Part shown: positions 23,901 through 37,400 of the stretch, piece after piece | Layout of the letters: each line of letters starts with the position of its first letter | Numbering within the stretch: the first letter of the stretch is position 1 | Assembly (NCBI RefSeq): GCF_900700375.1 | Contig: NW_021629827.1 | Coordinates: forward strand, 1 to 64,000 | Source of the DNA: Denticeps clupeoides | Taxonomy: Eukaryota > Chordata > Actinopteri > Clupeiformes > Denticipitidae | Length of the DNA: 64,000 bases | Direction of reading: 5' to 3' | The notes under the pieces: model-generated | Told to the model about the DNA's origin: nothing | What the model saw: the letters and a program-made list of their open reading frames with translations, nothing else | Databases searched by the model: none | Translations under genes and position numbers: made by a program

Positions 23901-25448
23901 AAAAGAACCATCCGAACGGCAATGGTGCCAATTTGCAAACTGTTTCAGTGTCCAAACAACAAAATTGCTTACCTCAGTTCGCACCTCCAACACTGACTTG
24001 AAGTCATTTGACATTGAGGCCAGCTTTGACTGCATTAAGGAGACAGAAGGAAGAAAATGGCTTTATTTATTGCACAGTAATTTTTTTCTTGTCCAGACTA
24101 ACTGCAGAAACAGTGGAGCAACACTGGATTTGTAAGATTCCCTCATTTCCAGCGCGTCTTACTTTAAGTCTCACTGTCCCGGCTGGCTCCATTCTTTTTG
24201 GCCTACCTGCAATGAAACGACTATGGTGTTCGAATGTGTCTGGATGTGACGGCCATTCTGTCCGCTCCGTGACCGAACCAGGTCTTGCAGCTGTGCAATC
24301 TGCTTATTCAGGCTGTTGATGTCCTAGGGGCACAACCAGACATGACGAAAGTTACCAGCACGCACTAACTGTACAAAATATTATTTCTGAAACGCATCAG
24401 TGCATCGCTTTCCACTAATACTTTGTACTGATCCTTCTGACTACACAACTAGCTGCCAGTGTTCAGGGTACAGAGGAGCTTCTTACAATTTATACATGCC
24501 TTAATTTCAGAACAACTGAGCTTGAAATCCTTCAGTGGCTAAGCGGTCACCCACCTGTTTTATAATGTAGGTCAATTCTTCAATCTCCACAGATTTGTCA
24601 TCAAACAATGATTTTATTTTGGCCACTAAAAGAGCAGAAAAAAAATGTTCCGTTGAGTTGAACAGAAGGTGGCCGACAATCGATGCAGAATTTGGTTGAG
24701 TACTCACATGTCGTCAGCTTTTCCAGTTTGGCAAATGTGTTGCTTAAGTCTTTCCCAATTCTCCTAGAAGACAGAAATAGCAATGTTTTACTACTGAAAA
24801 AATATTGCAAATATTCGTTCTTTGAAAATTTCTAAACAAATGCAAACACAACTTCTCATAAAAATGATGAGATGCCTAAAAAAAAAAAAAAAAAAAAAAA
24901 AACGCCTGAAGTAAAATACTAGGTAATTCTTTTCTCTGTGTCCTTGAAATATTTAGATAAAAAGAATCCACTGAACAAATGAATATGAAACAACTTACTT
25001 TGCCATGACGGTGAAGTCACTGCGCTGTTTGATGGCGTTGAGAGATGGCTTACTAGACAATGCTCCATTCTGACAATACAACGCAATGATTAACAATCAG
25101 TTTTGAATAACTACAAGTTACTACAATTATGTAAATCTGATGTAAGTCTATTTCCCCACGCACATAAATTCTTTTGTCCCAAAAACATGTCATTGTTTCA
25201 TGGAAATAAGGAAATTACACAACAAACACTTTAGGAAAAAAAGCAGTTCTGTTTTCACTGGACATTTACTGCGTAAGTCAAATGTAAGTCCTTTTGAGGA
25301 AAATTCTGACCAAACCACCATGTTGTGATAAAGACATCAAAATCCTCCCTGACCTCTGCCATACGCTGCATGACTCTACATTTACCTGTCTTCCCTGAAT
25401 TGATTTACAGGCAGACTGGAACTCCAGGGTTCGGTCCCTGCAGGTCAT
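20958..25448 (-). CDS. stx5a: Syntaxin-5 (Golgi Qa-SNARE)
   Basis: Syntaxin-5 is the Qa-SNARE for ER-Golgi and intra-Golgi fusion. Ten coding exons join in frame: 25386-25448, 24999-25069, 24708-24763, 24555-24625, 24207-24323, 23973-24029, 23797-23878, 23506-23606, 21323-21444 and 20958-21114. They give 298 residues, close to the short isoform of other vertebrates. The start [18 protein letters not shown] is family-typical and the ATG has a GCCACC context with an in-frame TAA just upstream. An N-terminal three-helix region spans roughly residues 50-190. The SNARE motif runs about 204-270 with the central glutamine in [10 protein letters not shown]-terminal hydrophobic anchor covers about 277-298. 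A 15-codon upstream open frame (starting MYRPTNGG) precedes the main ATG. The human long-form N-terminus (MIPRKRYG) was not found, so only the Golgi form is predicted. The intron between the exons at 23506 and 21444 holds two LINE fragments. Confidence 0.96.
21660..22870 (+). mobile_element. LINE fragment (CR1/Rex1-like), internally deleted
   Basis: Non-LTR retrotransposon relic, antisense to its host gene. The open frame at 21752-22522 carries reverse-transcriptase pieces ([20 protein letters not shown], then [22 protein letters not shown]). It jumps from the start of the RT core to a C-terminal segment ([28 protein letters not shown]), so the central catalytic part, including the FADD-type motif, is missing. 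The 5' part is absent, as in truncated insertions. A 3' untranslated part follows to about 22870. The exact subfamily is uncertain. Confidence 0.8.
22930..23505 (+). mobile_element. Second LINE 3' fragment (L2/CR1-type)
   Basis: Carries the C-terminal LINE segment [18 protein letters not shown] ... [17 protein letters not shown] short 3' UTR follows, ending TGTAAAAAGCGGAATATAAA and GATTGATTGATAC, a typical short-repeat tail of this clade. The tail ends at the 3' edge of stx5a exon 23506-23606 (see findings). It differs from the fragment to its left, so two insertions are likely. Confidence 0.75.
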
Positions 25449-25899
25449 GGTGGCTTAAGGTTCAACAGTCTTTCAGGAGGACAAGGATGCAGTGACTCCA
25501 CCGTTGGTTGGTCTGTACATCGGAATGAAAGAGGGAAGGTCCGACTGGACTAATGTTCAAGGTCGACCCCTGCGGTGGCCTGGTCTAGGATCTTGAAGCC
25601 GGTGACAGTATCCCGGTGTGTGGGGACAGCATCTGGAAAACAAGCCTTGATTCGGTCATCCGATCCATACCATTCATAAAACAATTACACCCAAAACAAC
25701 GCATCAAGAAACGAAGATAAATGTACAGTGTTAACAAAATGTTAAGCCCAAACACAAAACTATTTTATGATATTAGATATTTGTTTATTTCTCAATTTCA
25801 ATTTCTTCAATAAGACTGAATGAACTCGGCTGTTATCAGGTTAAGATTTTACTAGAAGCCGCTAGTGGATCATGGCCCACAACGATCCAACGTGTGTTG

Positions 25900-26240
25900 A
25901 ACACCATCTTATCGTTGTTTTTCACAGTAAGATCTATTTTCTGCTCCGTCAAACGGGAAAATGCGAGGCCAAAATCACAAGAACATCCCGGAACGACCAA
26001 CTTGCTCTGCCAACATCGTGAAAACGACGAAGAACGTCCCTGGCCATCGGCGATTTATCTACAGAATGCGTTAATTGTAAAGTACTAGCTAAGGCTAAAT
26101 TCCTGGGCGCTTTATACTCACTGTTAATTAGCATTTAGCATCATTAGCTCAGCCGCGGTCGACGTCAAAGCTCCTGTTTCGCTTTAGTCCCGGTAACTTC
26201 CGGATTGTTACGTCATTGCCACGTACTCTGCCACGTAGAG
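25900..26240 (-). promoter_or_regulatory. stx5a promoter and probable untranslated first exon
   Basis: A CpG-containing stretch upstream of stx5a has GACGTCAAAG at about 26160 and TTACGTCATTG at about 26210, both resembling CREB/ATF sites. A TCCGGA ETS-like site lies between them. The start site is inferred from position and base composition only. Confidence 0.4.
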
Positions 26241-26249
26241 ACATGCGCA

Positions 26250-29200
26250 GAAGGGGTGTCCCAAAAAACACCTGCAGGGGTCGCTGTTGTAATCCTTCAT
26301 TAATTATCTGCTTTTGTCAAGTTCGTTGAAACACGTGGTCAGAAGAACTGCAAATATGAATTTATGACCGATATTTTTATTTTGCATCCAATAATTTATA
26401 CATGTATGTTATTTTTTTAATCAGCAGGCACCCAGAGAAGTCCAGAGACTGCAGAGATGAATGTGCTGCCAGCTTACATGCAGTTCCAGAACAACATGAC
26501 AGGTCATTCCACCCTGTTGGTGCTGTGTGTGTGGTGCCTTTGAAAGCCTTGAACTTCAGTGAGGTGAGGCGTGTTCCATGTACCGAATCCCACGATGGGC
26601 AGCAGGACTCCATTGAAAAGCATTTCCCCCCCTCTTTGACAGAAAGGAATGTCACGTCTAATGTCAAGTGCAAACAGATCCTTTTATCATAAAAAAAGAG
26701 CACAACATAGTACAGAGAAGAGGGACTAAAAGAAAGAGAGAGGGCAGAGCGATAACATTTTGTAGTCACCCGCATGGATGAACAAGTTCCGGCATGATGA
26801 AAATGTGGCTGTGGCCCCCGCTTCTGAGAGACCCTACCATGTATTAAGCCAGAGGAGGACAAGGACTCATGCCAGGGTAAAACCTCACATGCCAACTAGA
26901 ACGCAGAACCCTGTAAAAAAAACATGGGTCTGTGGGTGTCAGAGAACATGGTCATGTCATATTATATCTGTTTCATTTGTAGAGTCCCACGGGTGAGGAA
27001 TACAGCCAGGCTTGGCAGACATTACAGGCACGGCGCTCCTGATACCATCAAAACACACATGTTCCTGTAGTCCAGATAGCGTCCTGCAGCCGCTTTAACA
27101 CAGCTGCTTCAACAAAAGGCTGCAGCGTAAACACGCCCGGGGTCTTATCATTAGTTAAAATAACCACAGCTCTTCACCCAGGCGCCGGTGGAAAACACGC
27201 AGGGCCCGTGTTTATGGAGGGAAATGAACTGTGGGAGGGTGATTGTCTGCGCTGGACATTACTGGAACACGGAATTGACGTGCCGACCCTATCCAATACT
27301 TAGTATCAATGATACTGCCATGGAGAACCAAGCTGTTCAGTGCCAGCATCATCAGGAGCATTGTCACCACGGTGCACGCATCACCCCTAGTTATTATATA
27401 ACGATTTTATAAAGCAGATCACTAAGAGTAAGAGCGCACCAGAAAAGGAGCCCAAGACAGAAACCCAGCACCCGTGTCCTGATCGGTGACTCATTCTCTG
27501 GTTTTATTCCTATTCCTTCTCTCTCTGAGTCTCTTGCGCAGGCTGCTATATTTAGTTCTGGCACTGTGCCCTGACTAGCAGGTAGAACGGTCTCTGCCTC
27601 GGAGCCCGACGGTGGTACAGACCCCCCGGCAGACGGGACGTGATCAGAGGAACCTCAGCGCAGTGAGGAGAGCAAATGGAAACCACTACAGCCATGAATT
27701 AATCAAATCTACGTGTTTTGCACCCTTCAAAATCTGGACATGGCATTAACTAGTTCCAAAGTCAGACATTAAGTTAAATATTTCAGGAAATTGCTGACAG
27801 CTGCAATGTTATAAAAAATTTTAGTTAAGGTCAGTCCATGACCCTGGAGCCTGCAGTTTGTGTTAAAGGTAAAAAAAATAATAATAATCCCCTGATATTC
27901 ACAACCCCTAAATTTCTGTCTGTCCACATTGATCTGTGTGTTTGCATGTGTTTCCCTTGTGTCCGTCCCTGACTCAGCAACCCAGACGTGGGGGGATAAT
28001 ATTATCTTTCACGCTGTCACGCCTCCCCGCTGACCTCCCAGCAGGCAGCAGTAATTATCACCCTGTTTGTCTTTCATTACCGCTAAAGGAGAGGAAAAGA
28101 AAGGAGAGGACGAGGGAGGGCAGGGTGCCGAATGAGAGGTGACCAGAAGAAAAAGAAGCAGGCTTCTGATCAGGCTAAGACAGCTCATTCAGAATCCAAA
28201 ACCAGACACAAACCCGTCTCAAAAATAAGACATTTCCCTTTAATACTGCTCTTTAAACATTATACTGAATCACATAAAGGTGCTTATTTGCACTGCTTAA
28301 AATATCTCTATATATACACATACTATACATTTAAAGCAGAGAGGAAGCATTTTAAGAACTATGCTGTAACACAGATTTGCACATTTACATAATATGACAG
28401 GGTATAGGGCACACATGGTGTAGCAGCAGTTATAATTCAATCATAAAACATGAACACACACACACACACACACAAAAAAAAACACAACGAGAACCAGAGA
28501 CATCGGATATTGGCCGAATATACAGTCGTATGGGCTGTGGAATAAATGGTTGGTTCTATGTTTCTATAGGATTATAACACTAAAACACAGCACAGACCCA
28601 TGGGTTCTAGACCGACAAGCGATGGATTCTGGATTTGTAGTAGCATCCAGTACATTCATCACATTAAGAGTTTGCTCTATGATATTCTCCACAAATTAGG
28701 ACCAAGTCATCTAATTTTGGCTTAGAGTCACAGAAATCACAATTCTCATGTATGATCGTCAGCTACTGTTTTATCTGCCCCTTGCTGCCCCTACCTAGAT
28801 GAAACACGTAAGTTTTGCATTCATATCACTCTAACAGGCACCATCATCTTTATATTGTCTAAGACGAGCTACCGAGTTGACATCACTTTGTTTAACAGCA
28901 GATCTTGGATTTTGCAATGAGTTACACACAAAATCGAGAGAATGGGTATGTACACAAGGCGGTTGACTTTCCCAATTTTTAATACAAAATCAGATCACTT
29001 TAAGTCAACCAACATAGAAATTGTTTGATAAATTAAATATATTTCAATTGAAATTTAATTACATTTTTTTGGTAAATTGTTTGTTGCATATTGTCCAACT
29101 TCTCAATTTGGGCAAACTCACAATGTAATGAAAAAATAATAAATGTTTTGTAATTTTCTGAAAATGGTTGAGTGAAGCTTTACATCATACTAAATGATCA

Positions 29201-31431
29201 AATTTTTATATCATTATAGAATGATGATGTTTGGAACCAATATGCTTCTGCTACTAGTGAGATTATTAGCCACTGCACTGCTTTTCAATGTATACTTGAG
29301 CTAAATTCCACAGACCAATATATTGCTAGTTTTTAAAATATATTGTTAACTGTAAAGCTTGTTCTTGTTCCTATGGACCCTCATCTATTTTAATACAGAG
29401 AAAAAACGTTCTTTTGTCCCTAATGAGACAAACCATAACACAATGTAACATTAAGACCACAGCATGTAAAATGATAATTGTGTTGTTATTGCTGTGCTTC
29501 TGATGAATGATGATTTTGGAATTGGTTTAAGAGGGTGAACCCTGTATCAAACCCCTCACAACAAGGAACAAACTTATAACTATAGTAAGCGTCTAGAAAA
29601 ATTCTATGCATTGACAAAATACATTTACAGAAATCCTTTTATATCCCAACACAAATAGGATGTAATTATAAAAACAAATATTATCCTCCATACGACAAAC
29701 AAAAGTAAATGCATAGTTCAATATGAAAATGTAACTTAATATAAAAATAAATAGTTTTCAGGTACTCTACATTTCACCCAGTTCACCCAGTGTTGCAACA
29801 TATTTTTGAATGCATAAGCAGTAAAATGAATGACTTCTCAGATGATTATTTAATTTATTTTAAACTTGTTCTCATGGAAAGTGTTCACTTTCCATGTATA
29901 GTGTTGGAATGTCCACCTGCTCATTTTACTCAAAAGCAGAAAAAATAAAGAATTTCTGTGGGATTTGCATTAAAATTAAAACAGTAGTACAATAACACAT
30001 TCACAAACATCAACATAATATGAAGAAATAACGCTTATAATTTACCACTATAGAGGACTAAAACATGCCTTGTGTGTGTGTGCATGTGTATATATATATA
30101 GTCGTCTGTATGTAAGAGAAAAAGTGATCACAGATGGAATAAGGCCAATTCAATGACTATTGACATTCCTGTCACTTCTCAGCTAGAGCTGAAACTCTTT
30201 CAATACCCCAAAGAATGGATGGAAAATGCAAACCAGAATCAAATAAACACAATAAGGCTCCTTGACAGAGACTGTGCATGTGACTTAAGGCAAAAAAGAA
30301 ATAATAATGGACCACACAGACATAATCCGGTCATTGAGATGCATAAATGAAGCTCCTAACATGTCACAAGTGAAAGTGGCAGCAAAATAGTCAAGTCCTT
30401 ACATGCTGCATTGTGTTTGATGAGTATCCATCATGATTTGTGAATTTGTTAAAAAAAAAAAAATAGCAGAAAAGCATGCACCTGGTGACAAAAGATGCAC
30501 AAGACATGTTTGTCCTCATCAGTTTTCTCAGCATGTCCTCATGGAATGTTAGGAAGTGGCATGTATGCAGACAGGATTACATACCCTCCAATGCAAGCAA
30601 ACACTAGGCACCTCCTGGAAAAGGGTTGTCCTGTTGCAGGGCTGCACAATTAATCACTTGATTTATGCACAGAATATATCTAATCCATTAATCATCATAT
30701 CTGGACCAATATTGAAATTCAGATAAAATTCATGTGTACTATCACAAAGATTTCATGAAGGATTATTTTTTTGTTCAACGAGCAAAATAATAATAATTAT
30801 AAAAGATGTTTTGTGAGGAGGACAATTTCAGATTTAATTCAAGCCAGTTTAGGCCAGTGTGTTAATAGAATTGTAATTATTTGGTCAAAAATGTGCAGCT
30901 CTGTCTTGTAATACTGCTAAAGAGAAACAGGGGTCTCAAAGCAAAATGTTAAGATGTTGCTGACAAACACAATATTACACAGTAATGTGTGACATCAAGT
31001 GACATCACTTCTCCTGTTCAGAATACCAGAAATGGCATGAAACAACAAAAACAATCCAGATATCGAGAGAAGAGCCTTCAGCCTTCCGTCTAGACATTCC
31101 GTCACTGTAAATGTTCCAGTGGGGATCTTCCGCTCGTGATTTATTTACATCCACAGTGAGGTTGTGCGGCGCATGCTTTGAAAGACTGGTGGAGCATAAA
31201 GCCTGTGTTTACGCACAAAATCACAGACCCACATACAAAGATATATGCATCTACGGGTACTGTGATGGATGTTCTCCAAGGGAGGGGTGAGGTCCTTCCA
31301 CATTTCACACCGACCTGATGCCCTTAGCCTCAGCCGTAGGGCCACTGCTTCTGCACCTTTTAGCATGGATGCACCTCCCTTCTGCATAAAGTTGTGTATT
31401 TATAATGAGGAGCACAAAGGAATAACAGATT
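26250..31431. other. Gene-free stretch between stx5a and vegfb
   Basis: About 5 kb with no coding exon I can support. Open frames such as the one at 26377-26895 lack homology and splice structure. The right end is probably vegfb 3' UTR; a minus-strand AATAAA lies at about 31140. Contents seen are a CA repeat near 28454-28475, AT repeats near 30090, a hAT-like MITE at 30637-30903 and long AT-rich sequence from 28900 to 30100. Confidence 0.5.
30637..30903. mobile_element. hAT-like MITE remnant
   Basis: Inverted ends: CAGGGCTGCACAATTAAT on the left and ATGTGCAGCTCTG on the right. The interior is AT-rich with no coding capacity. The flanks TCCTGTTG and TCTTGTAA could be a decayed 8-base target duplication. 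GGGCTGCACAATTAAT ends are common in fish hAT-type MITEs. Confidence 0.6.
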
Positions 31432-34400
31432 TCATCCTTGTTGCCCAACCTGGACTTCACACCTGAAAAAATATACAACATATATAATATATGAATATGA
31501 ATATTAAAATTATATATATATATATATATTGCATGATATACACACACACATATACATCTAAGTAGAGATATATATCCACATGTTGTCACTTACAAACATA
31601 ATAATAAGCTAATTATATATTTGGAGTGTATATATAATACTGAATAATGTCTTCAGCTCTATTGCAGGTTTCAGGACAATCTGTAAGTTTATGCAGAAGT
31701 AACGTGCTGTTGGTGTTAAAACTGTCCAGATTGAGGAAGTAGAATGTGTGAGAGCTGTCATTAATGCCTACCCGCACCTCCCCCTTTTTAATAAAAACAT
31801 AAATAAAGCTCATCTTTTGGTGAGCATAGTGACTGACTTGCAGCGATGCTGGTTCAGCTGCTTCCCTCGTTGCTGGCAATCATCCTCAGTCAGGGCACAG
31901 TGACACTGACAGGTTTTGGGGTCAAGAGTCATCTTCTGACCATGACAGGGCTGACAGCTCACTGGTTCAGGAGATATAGGTGGGGCAGGGGATGGTCTTA
32001 GAGGATTGGTGGTATCCACTGGATGCCTAAGGGAAGTTAACGAATACAGAATAATGATTCTAAAAGACACAGAACCTTTGGAGTGAAGGGCTGTCTCACA
32101 TACGCCATGAGTGGAGCCCATACAAGTAACACCATACCTGAATAGTACAATCAATTTAAAAAAATAGACATAAATACAACAGAACAGTTTGTTTAACACG
32201 GAATATCATCACTGCTTGGATCAAGCTGTGAGTGAGGGGCAGGCACGCCAATTTCACACCTGCCAGAGAAACGGACTGAATAACATCACTGTCTGAAAGG
32301 TGGGTGAGGGGATCTGCGCTCAGTTGGCCAAACATGACAGATGAGGGAGCGGCGGAATGAAAGGGCAGAGGAAACGGGTAAAAACCAATTACAATTCTTT
32401 CATTCAGCCCATTAAAACGGGCCGTGAAGAAGTCCCTATGGGAAAGGAAACGCCTACGTGCCCGTCCACACATCCTCTCAGGCCACGTTGATATTCCTGG
32501 CGACACGTCAGGTGTAGGGGAGGACATGCAAAAAGCGACAAGCAAAAAATGGATTTGAAAAAAAATACCTGCGTTTGTTCTTCCCATTTTTCTTCCGTCT
32601 TGGCTTCCCTCTGTCCCTTTTTCTCCCTTTCTGAGTGGGCCTGTGATTATCCTGCCTGTAAGGAACAGAATATTTCATGACATTCTCAACAGAGCTGCTT
32701 TACAGTCAGGTGGCAGTGGGGTGTTGGTTCTTGGACAGAATCTGGCTACCGGGCAAAATGCCCGCTGACTAAGTACCAGATGATTGACATAAACTGTACA
32801 TAAACAGTCTCTCACGCTAAATAGGGGCTCTAAGAAAGTGGCTAATGAGTGAAGGTTGCTCATGCATATGCAGATCAGCTCATGCATATGCAAACGTATC
32901 TAGATCGGCTCACTTTCTAATAAAAGTGCCAAAGCCCACAAAAGGCAGACATTCTTTTATGGATCTGATCAACCCCTGTTACATCCCACCTACCCGACCA
33001 CTGGTGTGTGTTAAATTGTTCATGGGGCTGTTAAATGCCTCCACACAGAAACATTCAACCCCTTATCAAAAAAGACACCTGATTAAGGGTGTTATAATGA
33101 GCCCCATTAGAACATAAGCACACATAGTAAATTTGGTACAATTTTAAGACAAAAAAAGAGAAACTCGAGTGAGGTCCTTGTTGGTCTGATGATGGATAAG
33201 TCGACATATGGGTTCAATTTAATTAATAAATCTGGGGCAGTGGTGGCCTAGCTGGTAAGGAAGCAGACCCGTGGTCAGAAGGTTGCCGATTCGAATCCCA
33301 AACTACCAAGGTGCCAAAGCACTGTCCCCACACTCTGCTCCCTGGGTGCCTGTCATGGATGCCCACTGCTCACCAAGGGTGATGGTTAAATACATAGGAT
33401 GTGTCACCGTGTGCTGTGCCATGATTCACAATGACAATCACGTCACTGTCAATAAAACTAACACAAGGAAGCTATGTAATTGTAATTTATGATGTAAACT
33501 GATTTGATTAAATTTAAGTAATTTATCAAATTCCTTTTCTGAATCTGAATTAAACTTCTTGATGGAACATTTGTGCCTACAAGGTTGGTAAAAAATCCTG
33601 GTGTAGGTTTTAACTCTTCAGACCTGGATTACCCACCTTTGGCAAACCAGATCTGGGCCAACAAGAGGGCCGTCATTGTTTGCGGTATCCGGGCCGAGTG
33701 TAGCCGCATTGTGTGGGTCAGATCTGGGCCAGACCAATTTGGCTATGTGGGCTATGATAATAAATCACTCAAAAGGGCTTCTTAAAGAAGAGGCAGCATT
33801 ACAGACATGAACAACATGACTTTATAAAGATGATTTTTAATAGTGTAACAGATATTATCTAATAAAAACAAACCTGGCTGGAGGTGTGACCACGTCCACT
33901 TTTGGTCTGCAGAAGAAGAACGAGAGGGAGGGAGTGATCATTTGCATTTTAACCACAGACCAAAAGCCCGAACCCTCCAAAATCTCTCAATGGCCTTTTA
34001 CAAATGACTCACAACCACCAAATACAAAACGTCCACAGGGTGCCGAGAGTGGGAGGTTTCTCCCGAACTCCGTATGAAAGACAAGGCTCCCCAGAAAGCA
34101 GAGCAGCTTGAGTCATTATGCAAATGTGAAGGAGGAAAGATCAATGCCTGTCTGACATCCGAACTTTGAGCATCTCATTGCGCTGTGAAGTAATAATTTT
34201 ACCAGCGAATTCAGAACGATAGTAAACGTACGGTCTACAGAGATAAATTTAAGTTTAATTCATGAATGTCTACATTCAATTCTTCACAGACTTGTATGTA
34301 TATTTTTCCAAAAGTTTAGTTTAGTGGTGGGCCGTTATCGGCGTTAATGTGCTGCGCTAACAGGAGACTCTTATCGGCGATAAAAAAATATCACCGTTAA

Positions 34401-37400
34401 TCTATTCACAAAGTTGGGTTGGGAGCTGGGTCTATACTACGCAAGCTATTGTGCCGGAGTTAAATGGTTACACTAGATTTATAAGTATATTTATTCTTTC
34501 TTGTGTCTTTTAGTTTCTTATTTCTTAAAGACTTTTATTTTGTTTTTGAGACCGGTTCAGGTCTCTTGGACACATGGCTGTGAGAGGTGATTGGGGTTTG
34601 TGTGCCAAAAGTTATTTCTTTCATTTTAATTTATGTACATATTAGGAATATTTTGCATGTGTGTTATTTTGTGAATATTTTTTATGTTCTTTTAATACTG
34701 TATATTGTAGAGAGAGGTGCAGAAAGACGCGATGTGTGACGCGATGTTCTGACGCGACCTTGCTTTTTGTACAGAATACACTTTGCACAGAAAATCTCTT
34801 GGGTGTCAGCTCATCATTTAGAAGAAGAAGAACCGCTACACTATGATGACTTTCACCTTGATATTTTAGCGCGGATGTATACCTAGCCGAATTGCACTGT
34901 AGGGGGCGAGAACGAGTCTTCGAACTGTGAAATTACCACATCAAACGTGATGTGGTAACATAGATGCAGCTATTTAACTGAATAAACAGTTGGTAAACAC
35001 AAGTACATCTTATTGAACATAATTTATTTTCATCACCAATTATCATAGTAGAACAGCTTTCTCAAGCAGTTTGTGATGCATTTTGGAAACAGGAGATGAG
35101 CCCCTGGTCTAATGCGCAGCACCTGGCTTGAGAAACCCGTTCTCAAAGACTTACTTTTAGTCATTATTTGGGTAGCACACATATTCTGAATGCCTTTGAA
35201 TGCCATTCAAATGAGACATTTTAATCTAGATTAATGTAGATTAATGTAGATTAATCTAGAATCTAGATTAATGTAGTTTAATTGTGCGTACTCTAGATTA
35301 ATCTAGATTAATTACAAGATTACAGTGAAATTAATCTAGATTAAGAAAATTTATCTATGCCCGCCTCTAGTTTAGTTACAATTTTGGATGTTACCCGGCT
35401 CGGAGGCATAAAGAAAGCAGAGTCTATAAAATTAATGAATAAATGAGTGGTGAGTGAATAAAATGAATGAAATAATACATCAACCAAGTACGTAAACGTG
35501 TAGACAGAATGCTTTATAAGAAATAAATAAGAAATAAATGTGAGTTATAAGAGTGCCTCCTCCACCACAGCATTTTTCCACGTTAGTTTTACTTAATGTT
35601 TCTTAACTGACATCCGTTCGCCCGTTTCGCGTTGCATTGCAATCTGTTCTCTTCTAGATCGCCTTCTCACTCCAAGAGGTGGTTTAGATCGCGGCTAGCC
35701 GCCATCATGACGAGCGGGAGCTCACCTGCATTCGCACTGTGTGTGTTCGGTAAAAGGCAGCTGGACCATCTCGTGTCTCAGGTACGAGGTCCTCATGAGC
35801 TGCGGGGTTAAGGGGGGGAAGACGTATTTATACCCAATAAAAGTCATTTGAATTAGAGCAGCAGGACACTTTCAGAGGGTATTTGGCACTGCCCACTGGG
35901 ACCTCCGACTAGCCAATCACAGAGCTCCATTGTCACTGCCCATACTCAGCACCGATTCAGTTGCTACTATGGAACGTGTTGCATTCAAAATAACAATTGT
36001 GTGTGTACCTCCAGTGTAGTCGAGTGTGTGTGAAGCGGTACACACACCAGCGCCTCGTCAGAGCAGCAGCCCCCGCACCGCTGCAGGGCGACACAGGAGG
36101 GCAGGTACAGGTGATGCGTCTCCTCCGGAAACTCCTGCCACACCTCCACCAGAGCCTGGCGCGGCTGACAGCTGCTCCGCTGAAACACATCCAGCCACTT
36201 CACCACTGGGGGCAGAGACGGACGTGAATTACAATAAAATATATAGAAATGTATACATTCAGACTCTCTTCTGACCTACAGACATTTTGCATCAATACTT
36301 TGATGTTCTTTTAGTATGTTTTCATTCATCTGCATTATATGACAATAAACCCCTGAATTTTGGAACTGAGACAAAGTGGTCTGCAGATCAAACTTGGACA
36401 CTATTCCAAACCTGGCAGTCTGGTTGGATTCACTACATTTACATTTACATTTACATTTACATTTACGGCATTTGGCAGACGCCCTTATCCAGAGCGACTT
36501 ACAACGCGACTTACACTAAACCAGCGGCATTCAAACTCATCGCGGCCACATGACCAGCTGCCTGCTTAGAAACAGCTGGACCAGAGCCGAACTCCTTCTT
36601 GAACAAAGGTGCGACTGGACCACCGCGTGTCAGCGTTTGCGTGGAGACCCAGACCACTGCTCCCGGGCTGGTGGCTCCACAATAAAGCCAGTTACATAAT
36701 TAAGACTCATCTAATGTCAACACTTCTGCAAACACATCCATTTCGACAGCCTCAGATGAATGCAAACAGCATTAAAAACTAAAAAATGATTCATTCTGAG
36801 TTCAAAAGGAACCCGTACCTTGTCTAGAGCTGTGCTCTGTGTGCTGCATTTGGCCGAGCTGAAAGGAGAAGAAGGGGAAAATGAAGTGGGAGTTTGGACC
36901 AGGATTGTTCACCGAACATCTCGACGTGCAGACGTGAACTTAAATAACGGGTAAAGAGTGTGGTGATCTGCTCTTTTTGTAGTGTTCTGGCGGGGCATGC
37001 CAGACTACAACGTTTTTGCCAGCTATTGTGAAATATGTAGAAAATCCGTGCAGGGTTCGATACGACGCTTCTGATTAATGGCAGGTCGGTGACGTCACCT
37101 CACAACCCCGCCTGCCGACGCAACACGCAGCGACTTGGCTTCTGGACGTGTCAAAGGTGCAAGGAAAGAGGGGAATGTGAGTCACGTCCGTTCATGAGCC
37201 CGCGTAAGCACGGCAGCCCTCACACTCCCGGGTCGGCTGCTGTGACAGCGCGGAGTGCAAAGATCACGGGTCCAACGCGCTCGCGGCGAGCGTGACGTCA
37301 CGCCCTTCCCCGCCCACGTGACGCCGTTCTCACGGACTAAGATAACGCCGGCGCACACACCACAACAATTAATAGCCAATTAATAACGAATGCATCATAT

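Noticed and set aside
24877-24902. Long poly-A run as a processed pseudogene tail
   Set aside because: No cDNA-like sequence precedes it; an intronic homopolymer is simpler.
26377-26895. 172-residue minus-strand open frame
   Set aside because: No homology, no matching splice sites and no neighbouring exon; probably chance.
34470-34845. Possible solo LTR inside the hAT-type element
   Set aside because: Flanking TACACTA copies suggest an insertion, but no clear TG...CA ends or other family signature allow a class to be assigned.
35225-35345. Possible CRISPR-like array
   Set aside because: Units are directly adjacent and degenerate without unique spacers, and they belong to a eukaryotic hAT-type element.
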